Shown here: in pieces, positions 44,184-52,835 of the stretch | Layout of the letters: each line of letters begins with the position of its first letter | Position numbering within the stretch: position 1 is the first letter of the stretch | From: Chromobacterium piscinae | Lineage (GTDB): Bacteria; Pseudomonadota; Gammaproteobacteria; Burkholderiales; Chromobacteriaceae | Direction of reading: 5' to 3' | Assembly (NCBI RefSeq): GCF_021129175.1 | Contig: NZ_JAJOHV010000011.1 | Coordinates: 1 to 59,044 of the forward strand | DNA: 59,044 nt | Made by a program: the position numbers and the translations under genes | The notes under the pieces: model-generated | Database searches by the model: none | What the model was told of the DNA's origin: nothing | Seen by the model: only the letters and a program-made list of their open reading frames with translations

Positions 44184-45290
44184 ATGGCCACGCAGCAACT
44201 GATGCCGGAAATCATCGATCCTATTGCGTTCCAGGACTTTCGCGACGCAGTGTCCGATTACGCGCCGCAGCTCGAACAGTTGGTCTGCCAGTTGGAGGAT
44301 GGCAGCGGAAATGGGGAGAAAATCGCGCAGTTGTTCCGCATCCTGCATAGCATCAAGGGCGACGCCAGCTTGTGCCAAGTGCACTTCGTCGAGCCTTATG
44401 TGCACGTGCTGGAGCATTTGCTGGACCGGGTCCGGCGCAAGGAACTGCCATACCTGGACGTGCTGGGCGATGTGCTGCTGCTGGTGATGGATCGGCTGGT
44501 GCTGATGCTGGACGCGGTCGCGGACGATGCCCCCTTGGATGATTTGCGGATGGACGCCTTGCGGATGAGGCTGGACCCTTTGCTGGACAAGAGCGCCGAG
44601 GAACTGCCGCAGGCCTGCGCCTGGCTGGTGGCCAGCATGATGGGGCATCCGCCCGTTGTCGCGCAGGCGGCCGCCGAACAAACCGGGACGCATGGCGGCC
44701 ATCGATTTGCCGACCTGCAGTTTTTCCGGTCTCTGGCGGTACAGCTGGAACATCGTCTGCCGGCCTATGCCGGCCGCACCGAGCGCAACCTGGCGCTTGC
44801 GCTGGAAACCAATCGCCTGGCCAAGCAGCCATTGCCGATGGAGCAATTGGCAGCCGCCATCTATATGCACGATATCGGCATGATGCTGTTGCCGGAGTCG
44901 ATGTGGTTGAAAGCCGGTCAGCTGAGCGATGAGGAACGGCGTGATATGTCCGCGCATCCGGGTTGGGCGGCGGGGCTGCTGGAGCGCATGCCGGGTTGGG
45001 AGGAGGCGGCGGCGATGGTGGCCCAGCACCATGAGCGTCCGGACGGCAGCGGCTATCCGGATGGGCTGCGTGACGGCGCCATCTGTTCCGGCGCTTGCGT
45101 GCTGGCGCTGGTGGACGCGTTCGAGTCGGTGATGCTCAAGCACGCCCAGCAAGGCCAGCGCCGCTCGATGCTGCGGGCGGTGGCCGAGCTGAACGCGTCG
45201 GAGCGGCAGTTCGATCCCTACTGGCTGCAGCTGTTCAACCAGGTGGTGCGCACCCGGCTGGAGCTGGGCAATGTGGTCGGCGGCGCGTAG
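44184..45290 (+). CDS. Hpt domain / HD-GYP domain protein
   Basis: 368 residues. The N-terminus is a histidine phosphotransfer domain with [14 protein letters not shown] (H55 is the phosphorylatable His). The C-terminus is an HD-GYP domain: [11 protein letters not shown] (H229-D230 region), then [12 protein letters not shown] and [11 protein letters not shown], all metal ligands intact. HD-GYP enzymes hydrolyse c-di-GMP to GMP. The fusion suggests that a phosphorelay, with an unlinked sensor kinase, controls c-di-GMP breakdown. No kinase or receiver gene is adjacent. A second HD-GYP-like gene lies about 1 kb downstream on the same strand but has lost key residues. Confidence 0.9.
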   Translation: MATQQLMPEIIDPIAFQDFRDAVSDYAPQLEQLVCQLEDGSGNGEKIAQLFRILHSIKGDASLCQVHFVEPYVHVLEHLLDRVRRKELPYLDVLGDVLLLVMDRLVLMLDAVADDAPLDDLRMDALRMRLDPLLDKSAEELPQACAWLVASMMGHPPVVAQAAAEQTGTHGGHRFADLQFFRSLAVQLEHRLPAYAGRTERNLALALETNRLAKQPLPMEQLAAAIYMHDIGMMLLPESMWLKAGQLSDEERRDMSAHPGWAAGLLERMPGWEEAAAMVAQHHERPDGSGYPDGLRDGAICSGACVLALVDAFESVMLKHAQQGQRRSMLRAVAELNASERQFDPYWLQLFNQVVRTRLELGNVVGGA

Positions 45291-45299
45291 CCCGCCGGC

Positions 45300-46145
45300 T
45301 CAACGCGCGCCATGGCGGGCGAACCAGTCCAGCATCCTGCGCCAGGCGTCCTGGGCATCCCGCGGGTGGTAGCTGGGGCGATAGTCGGCGTTGAAACCGT
45401 GGCCGGCATCGGGGTAGACGACGATCTCGCTGTCTTTGCCGGCGGCGCGCAGCGCGGCTTTCATTTTCTCCACGCCGGCGAGCGGGATGCTCTGGTCCTG
45501 TCCGCCGTACAGTCCCAGAACCGGCGCCTTCAACTCGCCGACGATGTCCAGCGGCTGACGCGGCGCATTGGCGTTTGCCGGTCCCTCCAGCTTGCCGTAC
45601 CAGGCCGCGGCCGCCTTCAACTGCGGGTTGTGCGCGGCGTAGAGCCAGGTTTGGCGTCCGCCCCAGCAAAATCCGGTGACGGCCGCGCGCTTGAGGTCGG
45701 CGCCGTGCGCGCCGGCCCAGCGCCAGGTGGCGTCCAGATCGTTCATCACCTCGCCGTCCGGCACCTTGGATACGATGTCGCGCAACAGGCTGTCGATGTC
45801 CGGTGCCTGCGCCGGATTGCCGTGGCGGAAATACAGTTCCGGCGCCACGGCCAGGTAGCCCTGCTTGGCCAGCCGGCGGCACAAGTCCTGGATATGCTCG
45901 TGCACGCCGAAGATTTCCTGGATCACGATCACCAGCGGCCAGGGGCCGTTGCCTTCGGCCGGACGGGCATAGTAGCCGGGCATCGTTCCCTTGCCGGTGT
46001 CGATGTCCGGATGGCCGGTTTGCAATTGCCGGCTGTCGGTGAGGATGGTGCTGGCGGCGATGGGTTGCACGGCCAGGGCGAAACCCAGGCTGCCCGCACC
46101 GGCGAGAAAGCTGCGGCGGGGAAGGTGTGCGCTGTTGTCGCTCAT
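45300..46145 (-). CDS. Tat-exported dienelactone hydrolase family protein
   Basis: 281 residues. The N-terminus PRRSFLAGAGSLGFALAV is a twin-arginine signal, so the enzyme should be exported folded to the periplasm. The dienelactone hydrolase triad is visible: Cys in TGFCWGGR, Asp in GGQDQSIP and His in DAGHGFNADYRPSYH. Known members cleave dienelactone in chlorocatechol breakdown, but many, including exported ones, have unknown ester substrates. No aromatic-degradation genes are nearby. It is convergent with the Hpt/HD-GYP gene, 9 bp apart. Confidence 0.9.
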   Translation of the reverse strand: MSDNSAHLPRRSFLAGAGSLGFALAVQPIAASTILTDSRQLQTGHPDIDTGKGTMPGYYARPAEGNGPWPLVIVIQEIFGVHEHIQDLCRRLAKQGYLAVAPELYFRHGNPAQAPDIDSLLRDIVSKVPDGEVMNDLDATWRWAGAHGADLKRAAVTGFCWGGRQTWLYAAHNPQLKAAAAWYGKLEGPANANAPRQPLDIVGELKAPVLGLYGGQDQSIPLAGVEKMKAALRAAGKDSEIVVYPDAGHGFNADYRPSYHPRDAQDAWRRMLDWFARHGAR

Positions 46146-46226
46146 GTCGAGATGACTCCTTTATCGGGGCGGGGACTGGTGTCCGCGCCGATTTTCGATA
46201 AAATTTGAATAAACACTGGTAGCTGC

Positions 46227-46244
46227 TCTAAGTAGAACTAACAA
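46227..46244 (+). promoter_or_regulatory. Shared upstream motif, copy 1
   Basis: TCTAAGTAGAACTAACAA, 92 bp upstream of the degenerate HD-GYP gene. A near-identical 18-mer (16 of 18) lies 22 bp upstream of the patatin gene at 53867-53884, same orientation. It may be a promoter or regulator site. Confidence 0.45.
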
Positions 46245-46335
46245 AATCGGCAATGCGTCCAAGCATCAGGACACCCTTGGGCGATTTTTGAAGCGATGGC
46301 CGGCAAGGCGTCGGCGCAACTGATGCAAGTGGAAT

Positions 46336-47496
46336 ATGACGGATTCGTCTGCAAAGGTAAAACTGCCGCGCAATTTTCTCCGCGCCGGCCAACAAGCTCC
46401 GGTCGATGTGTACGCCAAGAACGGCGTGCTGTTGCTGAAGCGGGGGCTGTACGTGCTGACCGAGGAGCAGCGCGACCGCCTGGCGCAGCTGGGGCACGGC
46501 GAAAGCGATGAAGTGGCGGCCAAGCTCGAGCGCGAGCGGCTGGAACGCGCCGCCCAGCGCGAGAAAGAGGCGGAGCAGCAGCGCAACAGCGCCAATCCGC
46601 TGCAGGAAATGGCTTTCTTGCTGCGGCGGGCCGAGGGCGTGTTGCAGCATGGGCTGGCGGTGCGGGACCTGGCCGGAAGCCTGCTGGGCATGGCTGAAGG
46701 GTTGCTGGCGCTCAGCCGCCGCCACCCGGATGGCGTGCTGGCTAGCGTGTTTTTGTTGCCGTTCCAATGCATAGGCAGCGCGCAGAGCGTGCACGTGGCC
46801 GCGGTGCTGGCGGTATTGGGGCGGCGGCTGGGGTTGTCCGACGCCGAACTGCGGCCGATGCTGGGCGCGGCCCTGAGCATGAATCTCGCCGTCACCGGAC
46901 TGCTCAATCAGCTGGCGGCGCAGAGCGCGCCGATGGATCTGGCGCAGCAGGAGGCGATGTTCGCCCACCCGGCGCTGGGCTCGGCCATGCTGCGGGAGGC
47001 GGGCGTCGACGACGAATACTGGCATCTGCTGGTGCAGCAGCAACATGAGCAGCAGGACGGCAGCGGCTATCCGCAGGGTCTGGCGGGAGACGAGATCGAA
47101 ACCGACGCCCTGCTGCTGCAGATGGTGGATCTGGTGTGCGGCTGCGTGCACAACCCGCAGCCTCAGTTGCCGGCGCTGGTGCTGGGCAGCCTGTTCCGCG
47201 GCGAGCTGGGCGGTTTTCCGCCGCAGCATGTGTCCTTGCTGGTGAAGGAGATGGGCATCTATCCGCCTGGCAGCTTCGTGCGGCTGGCCAGCAACGAGGT
47301 GGCGGTGGTGACCCACCGCGGCGACAAGGCCAACACGCCCAAGGTGGCGGCGCTGCGCAAGCTGGATGGCCCGCCTTATGCCGACCCCCTGCTGCGCGAC
47401 AGCCGCCAGTCGGCCTACCATGTGATGGAGCCGGTCAGCGCGGCGGTGGCGGCGGTCAAGCCCGCCTATCTGTACAAGCTGTGGTACAAGCCCTGA
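46336..47496 (+). CDS. HD-GYP-related protein with missing catalytic residues
   Basis: 386 residues. The N-terminus holds a short domain (PRNFLRAGQQAPVDVYAKNG...LLLKRGLYVLTEEQRDRL), typical of the DUF3391-like start of some HD-GYP proteins, followed by a charged coiled coil (about 55-90). The C-terminal half aligns with HD-GYP, but HDIG is replaced by AALSMNLAVTG and HHERxDGxGYP reads QQHEQQDGSGYP. It therefore keeps the GYP loop but lacks the HD metal ligands and is probably not a phosphodiesterase; a binding or scaffold role is more likely. The C-terminal RLASNEVAVVTHRGDKANTP block is shared with active relatives. It follows its own upstream region. Confidence 0.82.
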   Translation: MTDSSAKVKLPRNFLRAGQQAPVDVYAKNGVLLLKRGLYVLTEEQRDRLAQLGHGESDEVAAKLERERLERAAQREKEAEQQRNSANPLQEMAFLLRRAEGVLQHGLAVRDLAGSLLGMAEGLLALSRRHPDGVLASVFLLPFQCIGSAQSVHVAAVLAVLGRRLGLSDAELRPMLGAALSMNLAVTGLLNQLAAQSAPMDLAQQEAMFAHPALGSAMLREAGVDDEYWHLLVQQQHEQQDGSGYPQGLAGDEIETDALLLQMVDLVCGCVHNPQPQLPALVLGSLFRGELGGFPPQHVSLLVKEMGIYPPGSFVRLASNEVAVVTHRGDKANTPKVAALRKLDGPPYADPLLRDSRQSAYHVMEPVSAAVAAVKPAYLYKLWYKP

Positions 47497-47502
47497 GTCG
47501 CT

Positions 47503-48078
47503 TTATGGCCGGGCCGCCGCCGGCATCGCCAGCGGGCGGATCTTCACCTGGCTCAGGTCCTTGATCTTCCATACCCGCCGCATGTGGCCGAAGTCGCGCC
47601 GCCGCTCGTCGGACAGCTTCACTTCCGGCAGGAAGGACATTTCCACCTGCACCTGCCCCAGATAGACCGTTTCGCCCTCATCCAGATGGAAGGGCGCGTT
47701 CAGCCGAAACTGCTTCATCTGCAGATTGGACCCGAAAACGCCGTCGTCCACCCAGTGGCCCCACGCGCCGGAAACGCGGTAGTCGCCCGGGGGCAGCGCC
47801 ATCAGCACCAGCTTGCCCTCCGCCGGCGACATGCCTTCCTCGCCGAACACCGTGTCTGTGATCAGGCTGGCAATGTCCTGGGCCGCTACGCGGCCGCCGG
47901 TGTCGCTGACTGTCAGGCCGATGGTGGCGCGGTCGGGGTCGAATGCCTTGCCGGTCAGCGAGACGATGGCGTAAGCCTGGCCCGGCGGCGGCGTCAGCGA
48001 GCCTTTGAGGCGGTCGGCCATGGTGGAGCAACCGGCCAGCAAGGCGAATGCGAAGCACAATAAGGCGGAGCGGAGCAT
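47503..48078 (-). CDS. Hypothetical lipoprotein
   Basis: 191 residues with a lipoprotein signal peptide, MLRSALLCFAFALLAGCS (lipobox LAGC). The mature domain is beta-rich with PPPGQAYAIVSLTGKAFD and LPPGDYRVSGAWGHWV, a pattern of small periplasmic lipoproteins that present a carboxypeptidase-regulatory-like fold. I do not recognise the family. It is the last gene of a minus-strand group (darP, mog, yheT, thioesterase), 19 bp after the thioesterase stop, so co-transcription is likely but a shared function is not evident. Confidence 0.8.
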   Translation of the reverse strand: MLRSALLCFAFALLAGCSTMADRLKGSLTPPPGQAYAIVSLTGKAFDPDRATIGLTVSDTGGRVAAQDIASLITDTVFGEEGMSPAEGKLVLMALPPGDYRVSGAWGHWVDDGVFGSNLQMKQFRLNAPFHLDEGETVYLGQVQVEMSFLPEVKLSDERRRDFGHMRRVWKIKDLSQVKIRPLAMPAAARP

Positions 48079-48097
48079 GGTTCCTTCCTTTTGCCGA

Positions 48098-48610
48098 TCA
48101 GCCGGCCGGGGCGTCGAAGATCATGCAGGTGGTGGTGGCATGGGCGTACAGCTTGCCGGCCTCGTCCTGCAGCCGGGCCTCCGCGGTAGCCATGCGGCCG
48201 CCGGCGTGGATGACCTGGCCGCTGCACAGCAGCTTGCCGTGGCGGGGCTGGACGGCGCGCACGAAATTCACTTTCAATTCCAGCGTAGTGTAGCCCTTGC
48301 CGCGAGGCAGCAGCGAGTGGACGCTGCAACCCATCGCGGAATCCAGCAGCGTGCTGATCACGCCGCCGTGGACGCTGCCTATCGGGTTGAAATGGGATTC
48401 GTGAGGGACGAAGGCGAATTCCACCTCGCCTTCGGCGGCGCGGATAAAGTCGAAGCCGAGCAGCTTCATCACCGGCGGCGGCGGGATGCGGCCTTCGGCC
48501 ATTTCCCGCAGGTATTCCAGGCCGCCGAGCGTCTGGGCGGCGCGGGCGCCTATCATCGGATCGTCCCACTGGACGGTGAGGCTGCGTTGGGCGGCGTCTG
48601 GATTCGTCAT
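48098..48610 (-). CDS. PaaI-type hotdog thioesterase
   Basis: 170 residues from ATG 48610, chosen because AGGAGGA lies eight bases upstream; a start at 48631 would overlap that ribosome binding site. The hotdog signature is SHFNPIGSVHGGVISTLLDSAMGC, with the HGG motif and acidic residue of PaaI-like thioesterases, and FVRAVQPRHGKLLC follows. Such enzymes hydrolyse acyl-CoA esters, often aromatic or medium chain; the substrate is not known here. It is cytosolic. It lies 54 bp after yheT in the same direction. Confidence 0.9.
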   Translation of the reverse strand: MTNPDAAQRSLTVQWDDPMIGARAAQTLGGLEYLREMAEGRIPPPPVMKLLGFDFIRAAEGEVEFAFVPHESHFNPIGSVHGGVISTLLDSAMGCSVHSLLPRGKGYTTLELKVNFVRAVQPRHGKLLCSGQVIHAGGRMATAEARLQDEAGKLYAHATTTCMIFDAPAG

Positions 48611-48664
48611 GGAAAGTCCTCCTGTTGGCAAGCCTTCGAACTTGCCATCAAGGGGATGGGATCG

Positions 48665-49639
48665 TCAACGGCTATGACGTTCGGGCGAGGCGCTTTGCAG
48701 ATGCGGCGCGATGAATTCCAGCAGCCGTTGCGGCAGCCAGTCTATCCGTCCGGGGAAGGGGCCGGTGGCGAAGCCCACATGCCCGCCGTCGCGGGGGAAG
48801 TCCAGCGTCACCGCAGGCGACACCTGGCTGGCGTCTGGCAGCGCGCTTTCCGGCAGGAAGGGATCGTTGCGCGCGTTCAGCACCAGCGTGGGGCGGACGA
48901 TCTGGCCGAGCCGTGGCTTGCTGCTGGCCTGCGTCCAGTAGTTGAGCGCGGTGCCGAAACCGTGGATGGGGGCGGTGACTAGGTCGTCGAACTCGATGAA
49001 GGTGCGCGCGCGGCTCAGTCTGGCGCCGTCGAACAGGCCCGGATGGCGTTGCAGCGACGCCATCGCCTTGGGCTTGAGCGTGTCCATGAACATCCGGGTG
49101 TATAGCAGCTTGCCCAGGCCGCGGTCCAGCCGGGTGCTGGCAGCCACCAGGTCCAGCGGCGCGGACACCGCGGCGGCGGCTTGCGGCAGCGCGGCTTCGC
49201 CGTCGTCGGCCAGGTAATTGAGCAGCATGCTGCCGCCCAGCGACACGCCGACGGCGGCGATGGCGGCGAAGCGGCCGGACAGCCGCTGCAAGATCCAGCG
49301 CACCTCGGCGGCGTCGCCGGCGTGGTAGGCGCGCGGCAGCGGATTGTCCACGCCGCCGCAGCCGCGGAAATGCGATACCGCGCCGTGCCAGCCGCGCGCG
49401 GCCACCGCCTGCATCAGCGCCTTGGCGTAGTGGCTGGCGCTGCTGCCTTCCAGGCCGTGGAACAGCACCACCAGCGGCGCGCCGGGCTGGCCGTCGACGA
49501 AGTCCAGCGCGATGCGCGCGCCGTCCGGCGTGTCCCACAGCTCGCGGCGGTAGGACGGGGCGTCCTGCTTGACCGCCAGCGCCGGCCAGATGGTCTGGGC
49601 GTGGCCGCCTCGCAGCCAGCGCGGCGCGCGGTAGCTCAT
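48665..49639 (-). CDS. yheT: YheT-type alpha/beta hydrolase
   Basis: 324 residues. The family start RAPRWLRGGHAQTIWPAL is characteristic of the YheT/ABHD1-3 group. Nucleophile elbow GVSLGGSMLLNYL (Ser), acid in NARNDPFLP, and His in DGGHVGFATG complete the triad; LFHGLEGSSASHYAKAL is the oxyanion region. The E. coli member is a hydrolase of uncertain substrate, probably an esterase. It overlaps mog by four bases (49636-49639), so the two are translationally coupled. Confidence 0.9.
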   Translation of the reverse strand: MSYRAPRWLRGGHAQTIWPALAVKQDAPSYRRELWDTPDGARIALDFVDGQPGAPLVVLFHGLEGSSASHYAKALMQAVAARGWHGAVSHFRGCGGVDNPLPRAYHAGDAAEVRWILQRLSGRFAAIAAVGVSLGGSMLLNYLADDGEAALPQAAAAVSAPLDLVAASTRLDRGLGKLLYTRMFMDTLKPKAMASLQRHPGLFDGARLSRARTFIEFDDLVTAPIHGFGTALNYWTQASSKPRLGQIVRPTLVLNARNDPFLPESALPDASQVSPAVTLDFPRDGGHVGFATGPFPGRIDWLPQRLLEFIAPHLQSASPERHSR

Positions 49640-50217
49640 GGCGCCGGCTTGATGGCGGACTTGGGCCGGAAGGCCTTCACCACCGCTTCATCGGTTTCGA
49701 TGTAGGGCGCGCCGATCAGGTCCAGGCAGTAGGGCACGGCGGCGAAGATGCCGGGCACTTCCACCTTGCCGTCCGCGCCGCGCAGGCCCTCCAGCGTTTC
49801 CTGGATGGCCTTGGGCTGTCCGGGCAGATTCAGGATCAGGCTCTGTTTGCGGATCACGCCTGTCTGGCGCGACAGAATGGCGGTGGGGACGAAGCGCAGG
49901 CTGATCTGGCGCATCTGCTCGCCGAAGCCGGGCATCACGCGGTCGGCCACCGCCAGCGTGGCGTCCGGCGTCACGTCGCGCGGGGCTGGTCCGGTGCCGC
50001 CGGTGGTCAGCACCAGCTGACAACCTTCGTCGTCGACCAGCGCTTTGAGCGCGGCTTCGATGCCGGGCTGCTCGTCAGGGATCAGCCGGCTCACCGTCTC
50101 GAACGGCGTGGCGATGGCGCGGGACAGCCAGTCCCGCAGCGCGGGCAGGCCCTTGTCCTCGTAGACGCCCTGGCTCGCGCGGTCGGAAATGGAAACCAGG
50201 CCTATCTTCAGCATCAC
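49636..50217 (-). CDS. mog: Molybdopterin adenylyltransferase
   Basis: 193 residues. MoCF-domain motifs: LVSISDRASQGVYEDKG, QLVLTTGGTGPAPRDVTPDA (nucleotide-binding TGGTG) and NLPGQPKAIQETL (LPG..K). It activates molybdopterin by adenylylation before molybdenum insertion by MoeA. It overlaps both darP (50214-50217) and yheT (49636-49639) by four bases, so it is in the middle of a tight operon unrelated to other cofactor genes, an arrangement seen in several proteobacteria next to darP. Confidence 0.95.
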   Translation of the reverse strand: MMLKIGLVSISDRASQGVYEDKGLPALRDWLSRAIATPFETVSRLIPDEQPGIEAALKALVDDEGCQLVLTTGGTGPAPRDVTPDATLAVADRVMPGFGEQMRQISLRFVPTAILSRQTGVIRKQSLILNLPGQPKAIQETLEGLRGADGKVEVPGIFAAVPYCLDLIGAPYIETDEAVVKAFRPKSAIKPAP

Positions 50218-50762
50218 TCGTCGTCCTCTTCCTCATCCTTTTGCCAGATGCGGGGCTTGCCCGGCTCGGGGATTTGTTCCTTGATCAACTGGTACAACTG
50301 GCGGAAGGCCTTGGGCGGCTTGTTGTCTTGCTTTTCCTTGCGCGATTGGCGCACCAGCGAATGCAGCTGCTTGGGGTCGGTCTCGGGGAAGCTCTGCAGG
50401 AACAGCGGCTGGTTGGCGTCGTCGGCCATCAGCTTGTCGCGCCAGCGCTCCAGCAGCTTCTGCCAGGCGATGTGCTCGGACGATTCACCCTTGAGGATCT
50501 GCAGATATTGCTGGATCGGCTCGGGATCGACATTGCGCATCAGTTTGCCGATGTACTGCAGCTGGCGGCGGATGGCGCCATGCGCGGTCAGGCGCTTGTG
50601 TTCCAGCAGCGCGGAGAGCAAATCCTCCGGCAGCGCCATTTTCTTCAGCGTATCCTTGGACAGCTCGACCAGTTCGCTACCCAGATCCTGCAGCGCGTCC
50701 ATGTCGCGCTTGCGCTGGGACTTGCTGACGAAACCATCGTCGTCGTTCTGGTGGTCGGTCAT
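50214..50762 (-). CDS. darP: Ribosome-associated protein DarP (YjgA, DUF615)
   Basis: 182 residues. FVSKSQRKRDMDALQDLGSE is the family start, followed by LTAHGAIRRQLQYIGKLMR and WRDKLMADDANQPLFLQSFP. The protein is basic in the middle with an acidic tail (KDEEEDDE). E. coli YjgA/DarP acts in late assembly of the 50S subunit. It is the first gene of the minus-strand operon and is divergent from pmbA with 82 bp between start codons; this pmbA-darP pairing is a common arrangement in proteobacteria. Confidence 0.95.
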   Translation of the reverse strand: MTDHQNDDDGFVSKSQRKRDMDALQDLGSELVELSKDTLKKMALPEDLLSALLEHKRLTAHGAIRRQLQYIGKLMRNVDPEPIQQYLQILKGESSEHIAWQKLLERWRDKLMADDANQPLFLQSFPETDPKQLHSLVRQSRKEKQDNKPPKAFRQLYQLIKEQIPEPGKPRIWQKDEEEDDE

Positions 50763-50844
50763 TGTTGCTAGGTCTCACTCGGTTTTCAAGGCTGGTATGA
50801 TACCGGAAAAGGCCGCCGGCCGTTTCCACGTTCCGAAAGATACT

Positions 50845-52188
50845 ATGGCAGATAAGACATTCAGTTTCAGTCCCGATACCTTGAGCGGGATCGCCGGCCG
50901 CGTGCTCGAGCTGGCGCGCCAGCAAGGCGCCAGCGCGGCCGAGGCCGATGTTTCCGAGGGTGTCGGCCAGACAGTGAGCGTGCGCCTGTCCGAAGTGGAA
51001 ACCATAGAATACAACCAGGACAAGGGCGTCAGCGTCACCGTCTACCTGGGCCAGAAAAAAGGCCATGCCAGCACATCCGACTTTTCCGACGAGGCGCTGT
51101 CCGACACCGTGCGCGCCGCGCTGGACATCGCCCGCTACACGGCGGAGGACGATTGCTCCGGACTGGCCGATCCGCAACTGCTGGCCGACGATCTGCCGGA
51201 CCTTGACCTGTTCCATCCCTGGCAGCTGCCGGTGGAGGAGGCGATAGCGCTGGCGCGCCGCTGCGAGGACGCCGCGCGCGGGGTGGACGCCCGCATCCGC
51301 AATTCCGAGGGCGCCAGCGTGTCGGTGCAGGCCAATCAGTTCGCCTACGCCAACAGCAACGGTTTCCGCGGCGGTTTCGCCGGCAGCCGCCATAGCCTGT
51401 CCGCCGCGGTGGTGGCCGAGCAGGATGGCGTGATGCAGCGCGACTACTGGTACTCTTCCGCGCGCCACAAAGACGACTTGGCGCCGGTCGAGGAGATCGG
51501 CCGCATCGCCGGCGAACGCGCGGTGCGCCGTCTGGGCAGTCGGCGGGTCAAAACCGGCCAGTATCCGGTGCTGTTCGAGGCGCCGGTGGCGATGTCGCTG
51601 CTGGGCCATCTGGCCGCGGCGATCAGCGGCGGCAATCTGTACCGCAAGTCGTCCTTCCTGCTCGACGCGCTGGGCAAGCCGGTGATGGCGTCCCGGGTGA
51701 CGATAGACGAAGACCCATTCCTGCTGCGCGGCCTTGCCAGCAGCGCTTTCGACAGCGAGGGCGTGGCGACGCAGTCGCGCCGCTTGGTGGACAGCGGCGT
51801 GCTGCAGGGATATTTCTTGAGCAGCTACTCGGCGCGTAAGCTGGGCATGCAGACCACCGGCAACTCCGGCGGCGCGCACAATCTGGTGGTCCACTCCACC
51901 GGCGAGAGCTTTGCCGACGTGCTGTCGCGCATGGGCAGCGGCTTGCTGGTGACCGAATTGCTGGGCCAGGGCGTCAACACCGTCACCGGCGACTACTCGC
52001 GCGGCGCGGCCGGCTTCTGGGTGGAAAACGGCGTGGTCGCCTATCCGGTGGAGGAGATCACCATCGCGGGCAATTTGCGCGACATGTTCCTCAATATCGA
52101 AGCGATCGCCGACGACGTGCTGGATCGCGGCGGCCGCCGCATCGGCTCGGTGCTGATCGGCGGCATGATGGTGGCCGGCGAGGAGTGA
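50845..52188 (+). CDS. pmbA: Metalloprotease PmbA (TldE)
   Basis: 447 residues from ATG 50845 (MADKTFSFSPDTLSGIAGRV); the open frame upstream overlaps darP antisense and is ignored. Family motifs: RLSEVETIEYNQDKGVSVTV, SSFLLDALGKPV, NSGGAHNLVV and FWVENGVVAYPVEEITIAGN. PmbA/TldE pairs with TldD; in E. coli they mature microcin B17 and degrade CcdA. TldE itself lacks the metal-binding HExxxH motif found in TldD, and none is seen here. Its TGA overlaps the GTG of alkB, so the repair genes are coupled to it. Confidence 0.95.
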   Translation: MADKTFSFSPDTLSGIAGRVLELARQQGASAAEADVSEGVGQTVSVRLSEVETIEYNQDKGVSVTVYLGQKKGHASTSDFSDEALSDTVRAALDIARYTAEDDCSGLADPQLLADDLPDLDLFHPWQLPVEEAIALARRCEDAARGVDARIRNSEGASVSVQANQFAYANSNGFRGGFAGSRHSLSAAVVAEQDGVMQRDYWYSSARHKDDLAPVEEIGRIAGERAVRRLGSRRVKTGQYPVLFEAPVAMSLLGHLAAAISGGNLYRKSSFLLDALGKPVMASRVTIDEDPFLLRGLASSAFDSEGVATQSRRLVDSGVLQGYFLSSYSARKLGMQTTGNSGGAHNLVVHSTGESFADVLSRMGSGLLVTELLGQGVNTVTGDYSRGAAGFWVENGVVAYPVEEITIAGNLRDMFLNIEAIADDVLDRGGRRIGSVLIGGMMVAGEE

Positions 52189-52832
52189 GCGGCAGCCTGT
52201 TCGCGCCGGACGAAGGGCCGTGGCTTGAGCGGCTGTCGGCCGGCACCGCGCTGCTGCATGGCTGGGCCCGCGCCGGCGATGCACGGCTGCTTGATGCGGT
52301 GGAGGCGGTGCTAAGGCAGTCGCCGCCGCGCGGCATGGTCACGCCGGGCGGGCAGGCGATGTCGGTGGCCACCTCCAGCTGCGGCGACTGGGGCTGGGTG
52401 TCCGACCGCCGCGGCTATCGCTACTCCGCCGTCGATCCCGACAGCGGCCAAGCCTGGCCGACGATGCCCGATCCGTTGCGTGAGCTGGCGCGCGGCGCGG
52501 CCGCCGAGGCGGGCTTCGCCGGCTTCGATCCCGATGCCTGCCTGATCAACTGCTACTTGCCCGGCGCCCGGATGGGCCTGCATCAGGATAAGGACGAGCG
52601 CGATTTCTCCGCGCCCATCGTCTCGGTGTCGCTGGGCCTGCCCGCGGTATTCCTGCTGGGCGGCCTGCGCCGGTCGGACAAAACCGCCCGCATCCTGCTG
52701 GGGCACGGAGACGTGCTGGTATGGGGCGGGCCGGACCGGATGCGCTTCCATGGCGTGCAGCCGGTCCAGCCCGGCATCCACCCGCTGCTGGGCGAACGCC
52801 GCATCAATCTCACTTTTCGCAAGGCCCGCTGA
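52185..52832 (+). CDS. alkB: DNA oxidative demethylase AlkB
   Basis: 215 residues from GTG 52185, four bases of overlap with pmbA. The Fe(II)/2-oxoglutarate site is visible: HxD in MGLHQDKDERDF, the distal His in RMRFHGVQP, and the 2-oxoglutarate-binding Arg region RRINLTFRKAR at the C-terminus. INCYLPGARMGLHQDKDE is the AlkB hallmark. It removes 1-methyladenine and 3-methylcytosine lesions from DNA. It is followed after three bases by alkA, forming a small alkylation-repair operon. Confidence 0.95.
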   Translation: MSGSLFAPDEGPWLERLSAGTALLHGWARAGDARLLDAVEAVLRQSPPRGMVTPGGQAMSVATSSCGDWGWVSDRRGYRYSAVDPDSGQAWPTMPDPLRELARGAAAEAGFAGFDPDACLINCYLPGARMGLHQDKDERDFSAPIVSVSLGLPAVFLLGGLRRSDKTARILLGHGDVLVWGGPDRMRFHGVQPVQPGIHPLLGERRINLTFRKAR

Positions 52833-52835
52833 TCC

